Source: Oscillospiraceae bacterium | Lineage (GTDB): Bacteria; Bacillota; Clostridia; Oscillospirales; Acutalibacteraceae | Assembly: GCA_015065605.1 (NCBI GenBank) | Contig: SVPZ01000027.1 | Span: forward strand, 1-36,153 | DNA: 36,153 nucleotides | Reading direction: 5' to 3' | Shown: positions 28,670-36,153 of the stretch, piece after piece | How positions within the stretch are numbered: the stretch's first letter is position 1 | Layout of the letters: every line of letters begins with the position of its first letter | Notes under the pieces: generated by a model | Told to the model about the DNA's origin: nothing | Databases searched by the model: none | The model's input: only the letters and a program-made list of their open reading frames with translations | Program-made: the position numbers and the translations under genes

Positions 28670-28675
28670 GGCAAT

Positions 28676-28846
28676 TTAATTCTTTGCTTTAAAAGTGGTG
28701 CAGGCTGTTTCGTTACATTCACAAGCACTTTTGTAGCCTACCTGAATTGCACCTGCGCAACAACGGTCGTCTTCTGTGTGATGAATACACTGTTTTGCAT
28801 CGCAAAGAATTCCCTGAATGGGTTTTTCGCAAGAGTGGTTTTCCAT
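28676..28846 (-). CDS. DUF1540 Cys-rich small protein
   Basis: A 56-residue protein with seven cysteines, spaced as in DUF1540 proteins of Clostridia: ILCDAKQCIHH, DRCCAGAIQVGY, and CECNETACTTF at the end. The arrangement suggests metal binding; the function is not established. I prefer the ATG at 28846 (MENHSC), which has AAAGGA upstream on the minus strand at a spacing of about 11 bases. An in-frame ATG at 28855 is too close to that site, and a TTG at 28879 is also in frame. It stands alone between convergent and divergent neighbours. An imperfect palindrome lies just upstream. Confidence 0.85.
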   Translation of the reverse strand: MENHSCEKPIQGILCDAKQCIHHTEDDRCCAGAIQVGYKSACECNETACTTFKAKN

Positions 28847-28865
28847 AATTATCATTTTCCTTTCA

Positions 28866-28877
28866 GACCTATCGGTC
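28866..28877. promoter_or_regulatory. Candidate operator GACCTATCGGTC
   Basis: The 12-mer is a near-palindrome with GACC/GGTC arms, followed by AA. On the minus strand it reads TTGACCGATAGGTC, like the half-site pattern of some TetR-family operators. It lies just upstream of the DUF1540 gene and within the divergent spacer to the metallophosphoesterase gene. The regulator is unknown. Confidence 0.3.
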
Positions 28878-28931
28878 AATAATATTATTATCCGAAACTG
28901 AAATTTTATTTAATTTAAAGGAGGGAATTTT

Positions 28932-29609
28932 TTGAAAATTTTTGGTATTTCTGATTTACATTTATCTTTTGGAAGCGATAAACCAATGGATATTTTTTAC
29001 GGTTGGGATAATCATACCGACCGCATTAAAGCCAATTGGAGTCGTCTTATAACCGATGAAGATATAGTTGTTTTACCCGGTGATTTTTCGTGGGCATTAA
29101 AAATTGAAGAAGCTTTGCCGGATTTTCAGTTTATTGATTCTCTTCCCGGTAAAAAAATCATATTAAAGGGAAATCACGATTTATGGTGGTCAACCGCCAA
29201 AAAAATTCACGCTTTTTTTGAAAAAGAAAATATAAAAACCTTTGAAATTGTTTTTAATAATTGCTTTGAAGCGGACGGTTACGGCATTTGCGGAAGCAGA
29301 GGATGGTTTCCCGAGAAGGAAAGCGATAAAGCGATAGTCAATAGAGAAGCAGGGAGATTAAGAACTTCTCTTTGGTCTGCGGTAAACAAAGGTCTTGAAC
29401 CAATTGTGTTTATGCACTATCCTCCTGTGCTTAACGGAGAAGCAATAGAACCGATTTTCAGTGTGCTTAAAGAGTTTAATATCGGCACGGTATATCACGG
29501 TCATATTCACGGCTCGGGTTTAAATAACAGCCCTAAAGAATACGAAAATATAACCTTTAAACTTATTTCCTGTGACTGTATAGACTTCACTCCTTATTAT
29601 ATAAAATAA
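28932..29609 (+). CDS. Metallophosphoesterase (calcineurin-like, COG1768 type)
   Basis: The 225-residue protein has all blocks of the two-metal phosphoesterase fold in order: ISDLHLSFG (D8, H10), LPGDFSWAL, LKGNHDLWW, MHYPPVLNG and YHGHIHGSG. The two Trp residues after GNHD and the short length match the COG1768 group of uncharacterised enzymes in Firmicutes. No signal peptide is seen, so it should act in the cytoplasm. The substrate is unknown. The start is TTG at 28932 with a strong AAAGGAGGG site at 28917-28925. No terminator is evident after it. Confidence 0.9.
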   Translation: MKIFGISDLHLSFGSDKPMDIFYGWDNHTDRIKANWSRLITDEDIVVLPGDFSWALKIEEALPDFQFIDSLPGKKIILKGNHDLWWSTAKKIHAFFEKENIKTFEIVFNNCFEADGYGICGSRGWFPEKESDKAIVNREAGRLRTSLWSAVNKGLEPIVFMHYPPVLNGEAIEPIFSVLKEFNIGTVYHGHIHGSGLNNSPKEYENITFKLISCDCIDFTPYYIK

Positions 29610-29635
29610 ATATTTTAAATTTTTTTACCAAAAAC

Positions 29636-29666
29636 TGTAGAAATTTTTGAAAATATGTGATATAGT
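29636..29666 (+). promoter_or_regulatory. Candidate tig promoter with extended -10
   Basis: TATAGT at 29661-29666 is preceded by TGA, an extended -10. A weak -35 (TGTAGA, 29636-29641) lies at a 19-base spacing. It is 31 bases upstream of the tig ATG. Confidence 0.5.
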
Positions 29667-29697
29667 ATATGTTGATAAATTTTGCGGAGGTATTTCC

Positions 29698-31272
29698 ATG
29701 AGTTTGAAAAATGCAAAAAAAGTTGATACTAACCGTTATGAACTTGAGGTAGTTATCGACGGAGAAACATTCAGAAAGGCTCTTTCTGACGTAATGCGTC
29801 GTGAGAGTAAAAAAATCACCGTTCCCGGTTTCCGTAAGGGTAAGGCTCCCGTAAGCTTTATTGAAAAGTATTACGGCGCAGAAGCTTTCTTCCAGGATAC
29901 CTTGGACAGCCTTTACGGTGCAGCTCTTGAGGAGGCTGCAGTTGAGGCAGGTGTAGAAATCGTTGATGACAAGATGGACTTCGACCTTGTTTCTATCAGC
30001 AAGGAAGATGGCGTTGACTTTAAAGTAACCCTTACCGTTGTTCCCGAAATTGAAATAGGCGAATACAAGGGTCTTAAGGAAGAACGTCTTAAGGTAAGCG
30101 TTGATGACGCAGAAGTTGAAGAATCCGTTAAGGCTATGGCTGACAGAAACGCAAGAGTTGTTGCTGTAGAAGACAGAGCAGCTGCTATGGACGATATTAC
30201 CGTTATCGACTTTGACGGTTCCGTTGACGGTGTTGCTTTCGAAGGCGGCAAGGGCGAAGCTTATACCCTTACTCTCGGTTCCGGTCAGTTTATCCCCGGT
30301 TTTGAAGAGCAAATTGTTGGTAAGAACATCGGTGAAGAATTCGACGTAAACGTTACTTTCCCCACCGAATATCATGCTGCTGACCTTGCAGGCAAGGAAG
30401 CCGTATTCAAGGTTAAGCTTCACGAAATCAAAAAACGTGAACTTCCTGAAATCGACGATGAATTCGCAAAAGACGTAAGTGATTTCGATACTCTTGCTGA
30501 ACTTAAGGCTGATCTTAAAGCTAAGGCTCTTGAGAGAAAACAGAAGGCTGCTGAAGATGAAACCGAAACAAGACTTCTTGACCAGATTATCGATTCTATC
30601 AAGGGTGAAATTCCCGAGGCTATGTATAATAACAGAGTCCAGCAGAATCTTCGCGACCTCGACTACCGTTTACAGTCTCAGGGTATGAGCCTTGAAAACT
30701 ATATCAAGTACACCGGCGCTACTATTGAAGATATTTCTAAGACCTATCGTCCTCAGGCTGAAAAGCAGGTTAAGATGCGTCTTGCTCTTGAAAAGATTGT
30801 TAAGCTTGAAAACATCACCGTTGCTGACGAAGACGTTGACAAGAAATACGAAGAAATGGCAGAAATGTATTCTATTCCTGCAGAACAGGTTAAGGCTGCA
30901 GTTCCTGCTGAAGAACTCAAGAAGGATATCGCTGTAGAAAAGGCTCTTGACCTTGTTAAGACCAGCGCCGTTATTACCGACGTTGACGCTATCAGCGAAA
31001 AAGCAGAAAAGAAGCCTGCTGCTAAGAAGACTTCTACCGCTAAGAAGACCGAAGGCGATGCAGAAAAGAAACCTGCCGCTAAGAAGACTACTTCTACCAC
31101 TGCAAAGAAAACCGCTTCTACCACTAAAAAGGCAGAAGGTGAAACCGCTAAGAAGCCTGCTGCTAAGAAAACTACTTCTACTGCTAAAAAGGCTGAAGGC
31201 GATGCAGAAAAGAAACCTGCTGCTAAGAAGACTACTACAACTAAGAAAACTGCCGCTAAAACAGAAGAATAA
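29698..31272 (+). CDS. tig: Trigger factor with long Lys/Ala-rich C-terminal tail
   Basis: Trigger factor binds the ribosome exit tunnel and folds nascent chains. The 524-residue product has the N-terminal ribosome-binding domain with signature VPGFRKGKAP (F45, R46, K47), the FKBP-type prolyl isomerase domain (about residues 150-240) and the helical C-terminal domain (to about 433). Normal trigger factors end there. Here residues 434-524 form a repetitive basic tail built from EKKPAAKKT and STAKKAEGDA units, resembling histone H1-like tails. The start is the ATG at 29698 behind GCGGAGG, rather than an upstream in-frame TTG at 29647 without a ribosome site. The codons are strongly biased, consistent with high expression. 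clpP and clpX follow, a common bacterial order. Confidence 0.95.
   Translation: MSLKNAKKVDTNRYELEVVIDGETFRKALSDVMRRESKKITVPGFRKGKAPVSFIEKYYGAEAFFQDTLDSLYGAALEEAAVEAGVEIVDDKMDFDLVSISKEDGVDFKVTLTVVPEIEIGEYKGLKEERLKVSVDDAEVEESVKAMADRNARVVAVEDRAAAMDDITVIDFDGSVDGVAFEGGKGEAYTLTLGSGQFIPGFEEQIVGKNIGEEFDVNVTFPTEYHAADLAGKEAVFKVKLHEIKKRELPEIDDEFAKDVSDFDTLAELKADLKAKALERKQKAAEDETETRLLDQIIDSIKGEIPEAMYNNRVQQNLRDLDYRLQSQGMSLENYIKYTGATIEDISKTYRPQAEKQVKMRLALEKIVKLENITVADEDVDKKYEEMAEMYSIPAEQVKAAVPAEELKKDIAVEKALDLVKTSAVITDVDAISEKAEKKPAAKKTSTAKKTEGDAEKKPAAKKTTSTTAKKTASTTKKAEGETAKKPAAKKTTSTAKKAEGDAEKKPAAKKTTTTKKTAAKTEE
30997..31269 (+). repeat. Degenerate tandem repeats encoding the trigger-factor tail
   Basis: The DNA is made of repeated AAGAAGCCTGCTGCTAAG-type and GAAGGCGATGCAGAAAAG-type units, with at least four KKPAAKK-coding copies. 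Copies are near-identical at the base level, which suggests recent expansion or slippage. Confidence 0.85.
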
Positions 31273-31326
31273 TCTGATTATAAAAAGCAGTTTTTGTGCA
31301 TAATCATTTATAATGGAGGTATTGTT

Positions 31327-31920
31327 ATGGATATGAATTTGGTTCCTATGGTCGTTGAACAAACAAGCCGCGGAGAACGTTCTTACGATATTTTTTCCCG
31401 TCTTTTAAATGACCGTATAATTATGCTTAACGGACAGGTTGACGATGCTTCCGCCAGCCTCATAGTCGCTCAGATGCTTTATCTTGAGGGACAGGATCCG
31501 GACAAGGATATAAGTTTTTATATTAACAGTCCCGGAGGAAGCGTTTCTGCAGGTATGGCAATTTATGACACTATGCAGTACATTAAGTGTGACGTTTCTA
31601 CCATTTGTATCGGCATGGCTGCAAGTATGGGTGCATTCTTGCTTTCAAGCGGAGCAAAGGGCAAACGTTATGCTCTCCCCAATGCCGAGGTTATGATTCA
31701 TCAGCCTCTCGGCGGCGCTCAGGGACAGGCAAGTGATATTCTTATCTCTGCCCGTCATATTGAACGCACAAGAGAAAATCTTAATAAAATTTTATCTGAG
31801 AATACCGGAAAGGCTATTGAGCAAATTGCTCTTGATACCGACAGAGATAATTGGCTTACTGCAAATGAAGCTCAGGAATACGGTATTGTCGATAAGGTTA
31901 TTGCTAAGAGAGGTAATTAA
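31327..31920 (+). CDS. clpP: ATP-dependent Clp protease proteolytic subunit
   Basis: ClpP forms the barrel-shaped serine protease that degrades proteins fed by ClpX or other Clp ATPases. The 197-residue product has [11 protein letters not shown] (S100), [13 protein letters not shown] (H125) and DTDRDNW (D174), the intact triad at canonical spacing. The N-terminal [20 protein letters not shown] is typical and includes the pore loops. I chose the ATG at 31327 behind GGAGG (31316-31320); an upstream in-frame start lacks a site. The stop shares one base with the clpX start (TAATG). Confidence 0.98.
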   Translation: MDMNLVPMVVEQTSRGERSYDIFSRLLNDRIIMLNGQVDDASASLIVAQMLYLEGQDPDKDISFYINSPGGSVSAGMAIYDTMQYIKCDVSTICIGMAASMGAFLLSSGAKGKRYALPNAEVMIHQPLGGAQGQASDILISARHIERTRENLNKILSENTGKAIEQIALDTDRDNWLTANEAQEYGIVDKVIAKRGN

Positions 31921-33170
31921 TGCCTACTAAAGATTCTAATAAACAAATTCGATGCTCATTCTGCGGTAAAACGCAGGATGAGGTCGGCAGAATTATCGAG
32001 GGTCCGGGTGTATATATCTGTGACTCTTGTATAAACTTTTGCAATACACTTTTGTACGGTGAGGACGTAGCGGAAACAAAGCCTCGTCGCAAGTCGCAAA
32101 AGGATGAAAAAAAGGAATTTATTCTTCCTAAACCCAAGGAAATTAAAGAAAAACTTGACGAATACGTTATCGGTCAGGATGAAGCAAAAATCACTCTTTC
32201 TGTTGCGGTTTATAATCATTATAAACGTATTTTTAAACAGAGTGACGAAAGCGTTGAACTTGCCAAAAGTAACGTTTTGCTTTTAGGCCCTACAGGTGTT
32301 GGTAAGACACTTCTTGCACAGACTCTTTCTAAAATTTTACAGGTGCCCATTGCCATTACCGACGCTACTACTTTGACCGAAGCAGGTTACGTGGGTGAAG
32401 ACGTAGAAAATATACTTCTCCGTCTTATTCAGGCGGCTGATTATGATATAGCTAAAGCTGAACGCGGTATTATCTATATTGATGAAATAGATAAAATTGC
32501 GAGAAAAAGTGAAAATACTTCCATAACCCGTGACGTAAGCGGTGAAGGTGTTCAGCAAGCGCTTCTTAAAATCCTCGAGGGTACTGTGGCAAACGTTCCT
32601 CCGCAGGGCGGAAGAAAACATCCTCAACAAGAGTTTATACAAATTAATACGACAAACATTCTGTTTATATGTTCGGGTGCATTTGACGGTATTGATAAGA
32701 TTATCGAACGCAGAATAGGCGGTTCCAGTCTTGGATTTGGCGCAGACGTTAAATCTCCTAAAAGTAAAGAGGCTATTGCGGCTGCTGAAAATGCAACCCA
32801 TCAGGACCTCGTTAAGTTTGGTCTTATTCCCGAACTCGTAGGCAGACTTCCCGTTGTTACAGGTCTTAAAGGTATGGATAAGGAAACCCTCATCCGCATT
32901 ATGACCGAACCTAAAAACTCTATTGTTAAACAGTATCAGGCATTATTTGGTATAGACGGCGTTGAACTTGTTTTTGATAAGGACGCTCTTGAACGTATTG
33001 CTGAACTGACTATTGAACGCAAAACGGGCGCCAGAGGTCTTCGTTCAATTATCGAAGCCACTCTTCAGCCTATTATGTTTAATACACCCTCTGAAAGCAA
33101 TATAAAGACGATAACGGTTACTAAAGCTACAGTTGATGGCAAAGACGCCGTTATTGAGTACAAAGAATAA
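31920..33170 (+). CDS. clpX: ATP-dependent Clp protease ATP-binding subunit ClpX
   Basis: ClpX is the hexameric AAA+ unfoldase that delivers substrates to ClpP. The 416-residue protein has the N-terminal zinc-binding domain (C12, C15, C34, C37), Walker A GPTGVGKT (123-130), the pore-loop region AGYVGEDVE, Walker B IIYIDEID (D188, E189), and an SLGFGA loop corresponding to the IGF loop that docks on ClpP. The arginine-finger and sensor regions are present, as is [12 protein letters not shown] near the end. Its start overlaps the clpP stop by one base. A strong terminator follows. Confidence 0.98.
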   Translation: MPTKDSNKQIRCSFCGKTQDEVGRIIEGPGVYICDSCINFCNTLLYGEDVAETKPRRKSQKDEKKEFILPKPKEIKEKLDEYVIGQDEAKITLSVAVYNHYKRIFKQSDESVELAKSNVLLLGPTGVGKTLLAQTLSKILQVPIAITDATTLTEAGYVGEDVENILLRLIQAADYDIAKAERGIIYIDEIDKIARKSENTSITRDVSGEGVQQALLKILEGTVANVPPQGGRKHPQQEFIQINTTNILFICSGAFDGIDKIIERRIGGSSLGFGADVKSPKSKEAIAAAENATHQDLVKFGLIPELVGRLPVVTGLKGMDKETLIRIMTEPKNSIVKQYQALFGIDGVELVFDKDALERIAELTIERKTGARGLRSIIEATLQPIMFNTPSESNIKTITVTKATVDGKDAVIEYKE

Positions 33171-33173
33171 ATT

Positions 33174-33207
33174 AAAAACACAGATTTTTATGAATCTGTG
33201 TTTTTTT
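33174..33207 (+). terminator. Intrinsic terminator after clpX
   Basis: AAACACAGATT (33176-33186) pairs with AATCTGTGTTT (33193-33203) in an 11-bp stem with a 6-base loop, extended by A-T pairs and followed by T residues to 33207. Confidence 0.93.
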
Positions 33208-33248
33208 ATTACATAGAGATTTTTGTGAAAAAATTTTTCATTTTTGTA

Positions 33249-33277
33249 TTGAATTTATATGTTTTAAAGGTTATAAT
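33249..33277 (+). promoter_or_regulatory. Promoter of the first GH2 gene
   Basis: TTGAAT (33249-33254), a 17-base spacer and a perfect TATAAT (33272-33277). The ATG at 33319 lies 42 bases downstream with GGAGG at 33306-33310. No operator is obvious. Confidence 0.82.
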
Positions 33278-33318
33278 GATTGTAGTTTTTTAAAAACACT
33301 CTGGCGGAGGTATTAAAT

Positions 33319-35655
33319 ATGAGAGAAGTTACTAAAATCAATTCCCGTTGGCTCTTTTGTGAAGGTGATTTAAAGGTTGACCGTCCTTTTACTAAAGGTC
33401 CCGTATATTCACAAAGTAAAACCGAAAGAAAACTTCAAGGTCCTGCATCATATAATCATAATGACGTTCCTGAAGGATGGGGATTTGGCACACGAGAACT
33501 TATCAGCATTGGTTGGCAGTGGGTTGATTTGCCACACGATTATATAATAAACAAAACTCCCGAAAAGAACGAAAACAATACTACCGGCTATTTTAAATAT
33601 ACTAACGGCTGGTACCGAAAACACTTTAAACTTGAAGAAAGTGACAAGGATAAAAGAATTACTATTCTCTTTGAGGGTATTTCCACACACGCTACCGTTT
33701 ATCTTAACGGTTGTCTGATGAAGCATAATTTCTGCGGATATACTTCCTTTGAGGTAGATATTACCGATAACTGTTATTTCGGAGAAAAAGAAAACGTTTT
33801 AGCTGTTTACGTTACCACCGATGAATTTGAAGGCTGGTGGTATCAGGGTGGCGGTATTTATCGCGACGTATGGCTTACCAAAACCGACAGAGTTTGCGTT
33901 GATTTATACGGAGTTTATGCCCGTCCTTTAAAGGTTGACGATAATAACTGGACTGTTAAGTTTGAAACCACTATAAGAAACGATAATTACGACGGCAGAG
34001 CAAAGCGTATAACTGCAAAAAGTGTAATTATGGATAAAGACGGAAATATTGTAGGAGAGGCGCAGGGTAACGTTCTCCTTGGCGCAAAGGAAAAGGGTGT
34101 TGCCAAATACGAGGCAAAGGTAGAAAATCCTGCCCTCTGGGACGTTGATGACCCGAATCTTTACACCGTACACACAACCCTTATTAAAAACGGTAAAGAA
34201 TGTGATGAGGTTACCGACAGAATAGGATTCAGAACTGCTTATTGTGACCCTGATAAAGGCTTCTTCCTTAATGGTAAACATATTAAAATTAAGGGTGTTT
34301 GCGCTCATCAGGATTTTGGTCTTACAGGTCTTGCGGTACCGGATAATATTCTTCGTTATAAGGTTCAGCTTATTAAAGAAATGGGAGCGAACGGTTACCG
34401 TTGTTCTCACTATCCTCATCCGACAGCGACTATGGATGCGCTTGACGAAATGGGCTTTATAGTTATGGATGAATGTAGATGGATGGAGTCCACCGACGAG
34501 GGCATAGCACAAATGGAAATGGTTATGAAGCGTGACAGAAACCGTCCAAGTGTTATTTTCTGGTCCCTTGGTAACGAAGAGCCTCACCATAAAACCGAGG
34601 TTGGTCAAAGAATTAATAAATCTATGTACCGCCGAGCTAAACAGCTTGACCCCGACAGATATATTATGGCGGCTGTTTCTAATGCTGACGGCTGTAAGAT
34701 ATTCGGCTGTCTTGACGTAATTGGTGTAAACTATAACCTACGCCTTTATGATGATATTCATAAAACATATCCCGACCGCGCTATTTTTGCTTCCGAGTGT
34801 TGCGCTACAAGTACCTCTCGCGGATTTTATTATGACGGTGACCCCGATATAACAAAGACCGCTTATGCTAATTCAATTGACCATGATACAAACGCTTGGT
34901 TTATGGGTAGAGAAAATACCTGGAAATTCCTTTGTGAAAGAGAATGGACGTTGGGTGAATATCAATGGATAGCATTTGAACACAGAGGTGAAACCTATTG
35001 GCCGCGACTCTGCTCACAGGCAGGCGCTATCGACCTTTTCTTACAGAAAAAGGATGCTTTTTATCAAAACGCATCTCATTGGACCGATAAGCCGATGGTA
35101 CACTTAATGCCTCATTGGAATTGGTGCGGTATGGAGGGTGAGGAAATTAAGGTTGCCGCATATACTAACTGCAGCGAACTTGAACTTTTCCTTAACGGCG
35201 AAAGCCTTGGTAAAAAGGAAATCGAAAAGTTTGGTCACGGTGAATGGGTGGTACCATTCTCTAAGGGCGAACTTAAATGCGTAGCCTTTGAGAATGGCAA
35301 AATCGTTGCCGAAGACGTTAGAAAGACTTCGGGTAAATCCTATGCGCTTAAACTTAAGCTGGAAAACGATAATGCCGTAAAGGCAGGGGATATTGCGCTC
35401 TTTACCTGTTACGTTGTTGACGAAGAGGGTAACGTTGTTCCCGATGCATATCCTTTCGTACGCTTCTTTACCAATGCAAAGGGCGTAATTGTGGGAACGG
35501 GCAGTGACGTTTGCGACCATAACCCCGTTAATCTGCCAGAGAGACAGATGCGAATGGGTGCTATAAGCATCGCAGTAAAACTAACGGGCGCTGAAGGTGA
35601 ACTGAAACTTTATGCCGAAAGCGACGGACTTAATCGCGCTATGATTAAATATTAA
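33319..35655 (+). CDS. Glycoside hydrolase family 2 (beta-galactosidase-like)
   Basis: The 778-residue enzyme follows GH2 order: jelly-roll sugar-binding domain (about residues 60-195), immunoglobulin-like domain (200-305), TIM barrel (310-600), then a DUF4982-type strand domain (about 605-680, LNGESLGKKEI) and a final beta domain. The acid/base glutamate is in FWSLGNEEP (E420) and the likely nucleophile is in IFASECC (E493). Sugar-contact motifs GVCAHQDFG and RCSHYPHP are present. GH2 members of this shape cleave beta-galactosides, beta-glucuronides or related sugars; the exact substrate is not decided by these motifs. No signal peptide is seen, so it acts on imported oligosaccharides in the cytoplasm. 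A second, nearly identical gene begins 113 bases after its stop. Confidence 0.93.
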   Translation: MREVTKINSRWLFCEGDLKVDRPFTKGPVYSQSKTERKLQGPASYNHNDVPEGWGFGTRELISIGWQWVDLPHDYIINKTPEKNENNTTGYFKYTNGWYRKHFKLEESDKDKRITILFEGISTHATVYLNGCLMKHNFCGYTSFEVDITDNCYFGEKENVLAVYVTTDEFEGWWYQGGGIYRDVWLTKTDRVCVDLYGVYARPLKVDDNNWTVKFETTIRNDNYDGRAKRITAKSVIMDKDGNIVGEAQGNVLLGAKEKGVAKYEAKVENPALWDVDDPNLYTVHTTLIKNGKECDEVTDRIGFRTAYCDPDKGFFLNGKHIKIKGVCAHQDFGLTGLAVPDNILRYKVQLIKEMGANGYRCSHYPHPTATMDALDEMGFIVMDECRWMESTDEGIAQMEMVMKRDRNRPSVIFWSLGNEEPHHKTEVGQRINKSMYRRAKQLDPDRYIMAAVSNADGCKIFGCLDVIGVNYNLRLYDDIHKTYPDRAIFASECCATSTSRGFYYDGDPDITKTAYANSIDHDTNAWFMGRENTWKFLCEREWTLGEYQWIAFEHRGETYWPRLCSQAGAIDLFLQKKDAFYQNASHWTDKPMVHLMPHWNWCGMEGEEIKVAAYTNCSELELFLNGESLGKKEIEKFGHGEWVVPFSKGELKCVAFENGKIVAEDVRKTSGKSYALKLKLENDNAVKAGDIALFTCYVVDEEGNVVPDAYPFVRFFTNAKGVIVGTGSDVCDHNPVNLPERQMRMGAISIAVKLTGAEGELKLYAESDGLNRAMIKY

Positions 35656-35662
35656 AACTATG

Positions 35663-35700
35663 GGCGGATAAATGTATATTTATCCGCCTTTCGTCGTTTT
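35663..35700 (+). terminator. Intrinsic terminator after the first GH2 gene
   Basis: GGCGGATAAAT (35663-35673) pairs perfectly with ATTTATCCGCC (35678-35688) around a GTAT loop. The downstream T-rich stretch is interrupted (TTTCGTCGTTTTT), so termination may be partial. Confidence 0.8.
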
Positions 35701-35706
35701 TGTCTA

Positions 35707-35735
35707 TGGACATTATCAGACTATGTTATTATAAT
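35707..35735 (+). promoter_or_regulatory. Promoter of the second GH2 gene
   Basis: TGGACA (35707-35712), a 17-base spacer and a perfect TATAAT (35730-35735), 33 bases before the ATG. The two GH2 promoters are not similar beyond the hexamers, so the copies may be regulated separately. Confidence 0.78.
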
Positions 35736-35768
35736 TTAAATATAGTATTACGTTTGGAGAAAGTTTTT

Positions 35769-36153
35769 ATGAGAGAAGTTACTAAAATTAATTCCCGTTG
35801 GCTTTTTTGTGAAGGTGATTTAAAGGTTAATCGCCCCTTTACAAAAGGTCCCGTATATTCACAAAGTAAAACCGAAAGAAAACTTCAAGGTCCTGCCGCT
35901 TATAATTACTACGATAATCCGGAAGGATGGGGTGCAGGTACTAAGGAACTTACCAACGTGGGTTGGCAGTGGGTTGATTTGCCCCATGATTATATTATTA
36001 CGAAAACTCCCGTAAAAACCGCAAGTGAGTCAACAGGATTTTTTGAATATACTAACGGCTGGTACCGAAAACACTTTAAACTTGAAGAAAGTGACAAGGA
36101 TAAAAGAATTACTATTCTCTTTGAGGGTATTTCCACACACGCTACCGTTTATC
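35769..36153 (+). CDS. Second GH2 glycoside hydrolase, 5' part only (cut by window end)
   Basis: The first 128 codons of a paralogue of the preceding gene. It begins MREVTKINSRWLFCEGDLKV, identical to that gene for 20 residues, and keeps GWQWVDLPHDYII and NGWYRKHFKL. Between about residues 44 and 92 the two proteins differ at many positions (for example NYYDNPEGWGAG against NHNDVPEGWGFG). From base 36046 to the window end all 108 bases are identical to 33596-33703. The catalytic domain lies beyond the window. GGAGAAAG at 35756-35763 is the ribosome site. It should be a GH2 enzyme with related but possibly distinct substrate preference. Confidence 0.9.
   Translation, partial: MREVTKINSRWLFCEGDLKVNRPFTKGPVYSQSKTERKLQGPAAYNYYDNPEGWGAGTKELTNVGWQWVDLPHDYIITKTPVKTASESTGFFEYTNGWYRKHFKLEESDKDKRITILFEGISTHATVY

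Noticed and set aside
30670-31362. Long minus-strand open frame opposite the end of tig, rich in Ser/Leu/Phe.
   Set aside because: It mirrors the repetitive tail of the trigger factor gene, with no ribosome site or recognisable domain.

Overview
The window looks like chromosomal DNA of a moderately AT-rich, spore-forming Firmicute of class Clostridia, probably a gut or gut-like Oscillospiraceae/Christensenellales-type lineage. This placement is inference. It rests on the Firmicute gene orders scpA-scpB-ytfJ-dac-rluB and rplS-lepB-rbgA-rnhB-yraN, on AddAB in place of RecBCD, on the YtfJ/GerW spore protein, on frequent TTG/GTG starts behind strong GGAGG ribosome sites, and on dispersed palindromic intergenic repeats of the kind seen in gut Clostridia.

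Layout. 119-4774 (+): a tightly packed run with an M50 intramembrane protease, ScpA/ScpB, YtfJ, a D-Ala-D-Ala carboxypeptidase, RluB and a small GNAT-like protein. 4831-5085: secG and its terminator. 5140-5690: about 550 bases without a gene, filled with palindromic repeat modules. 5749-18789 (+): addB-addA, then an M16 peptidase pair with its own promoter inside the end of addA, lgt-folD, an exported membrane-anchored protein of unknown function, and an HtrA-like protein lacking its catalytic His and Ser. A long bidirectional terminator (18788-18825) separates this from a minus-strand operon (25508 to 18824): cysteine desulfurase, ThiI, a CinA/sortase-like fusion, a MoCF-like membrane protein and a small export-family protein. 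25551-28642 (+): rplS with a consensus promoter and structured leader, lepB, rbgA, rnhB, yraN. Then a minus-strand DUF1540 gene, a metallophosphoesterase, tig (with a long Lys/Ala-rich tail), clpP, clpX, a GH2 glycosidase and the start of a second, near-identical GH2 copy cut by the window edge.

Most genes are core housekeeping: chromosome segregation, wall maturation, secretion and lipoprotein processing (SecG, LepB, Lgt), recombinational repair (AddAB), tRNA thiolation (NifS/ThiI), ribosome assembly (RbgA, RluB, L19) and protein quality control (trigger factor, ClpXP).

The most unusual content is in the middle. A complete CinA (MoCF-like, KH and PncC amidase parts) is joined by an acidic linker and one membrane segment to a class-B-sortase-like ectodomain. 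That ectodomain has Gln and Thr at the catalytic His and Cys positions and ends in SSDT, TP and DP repeats. The next gene encodes a second MoCF-like domain on a similar acidic linker and membrane anchor. The pseudo-HtrA gene sits just across the shared terminator. Together these suggest membrane-anchored pseudoenzymes used for sensing or scaffolding at the envelope. That role is a hypothesis; the domain order and residue substitutions are read directly from the sequence.
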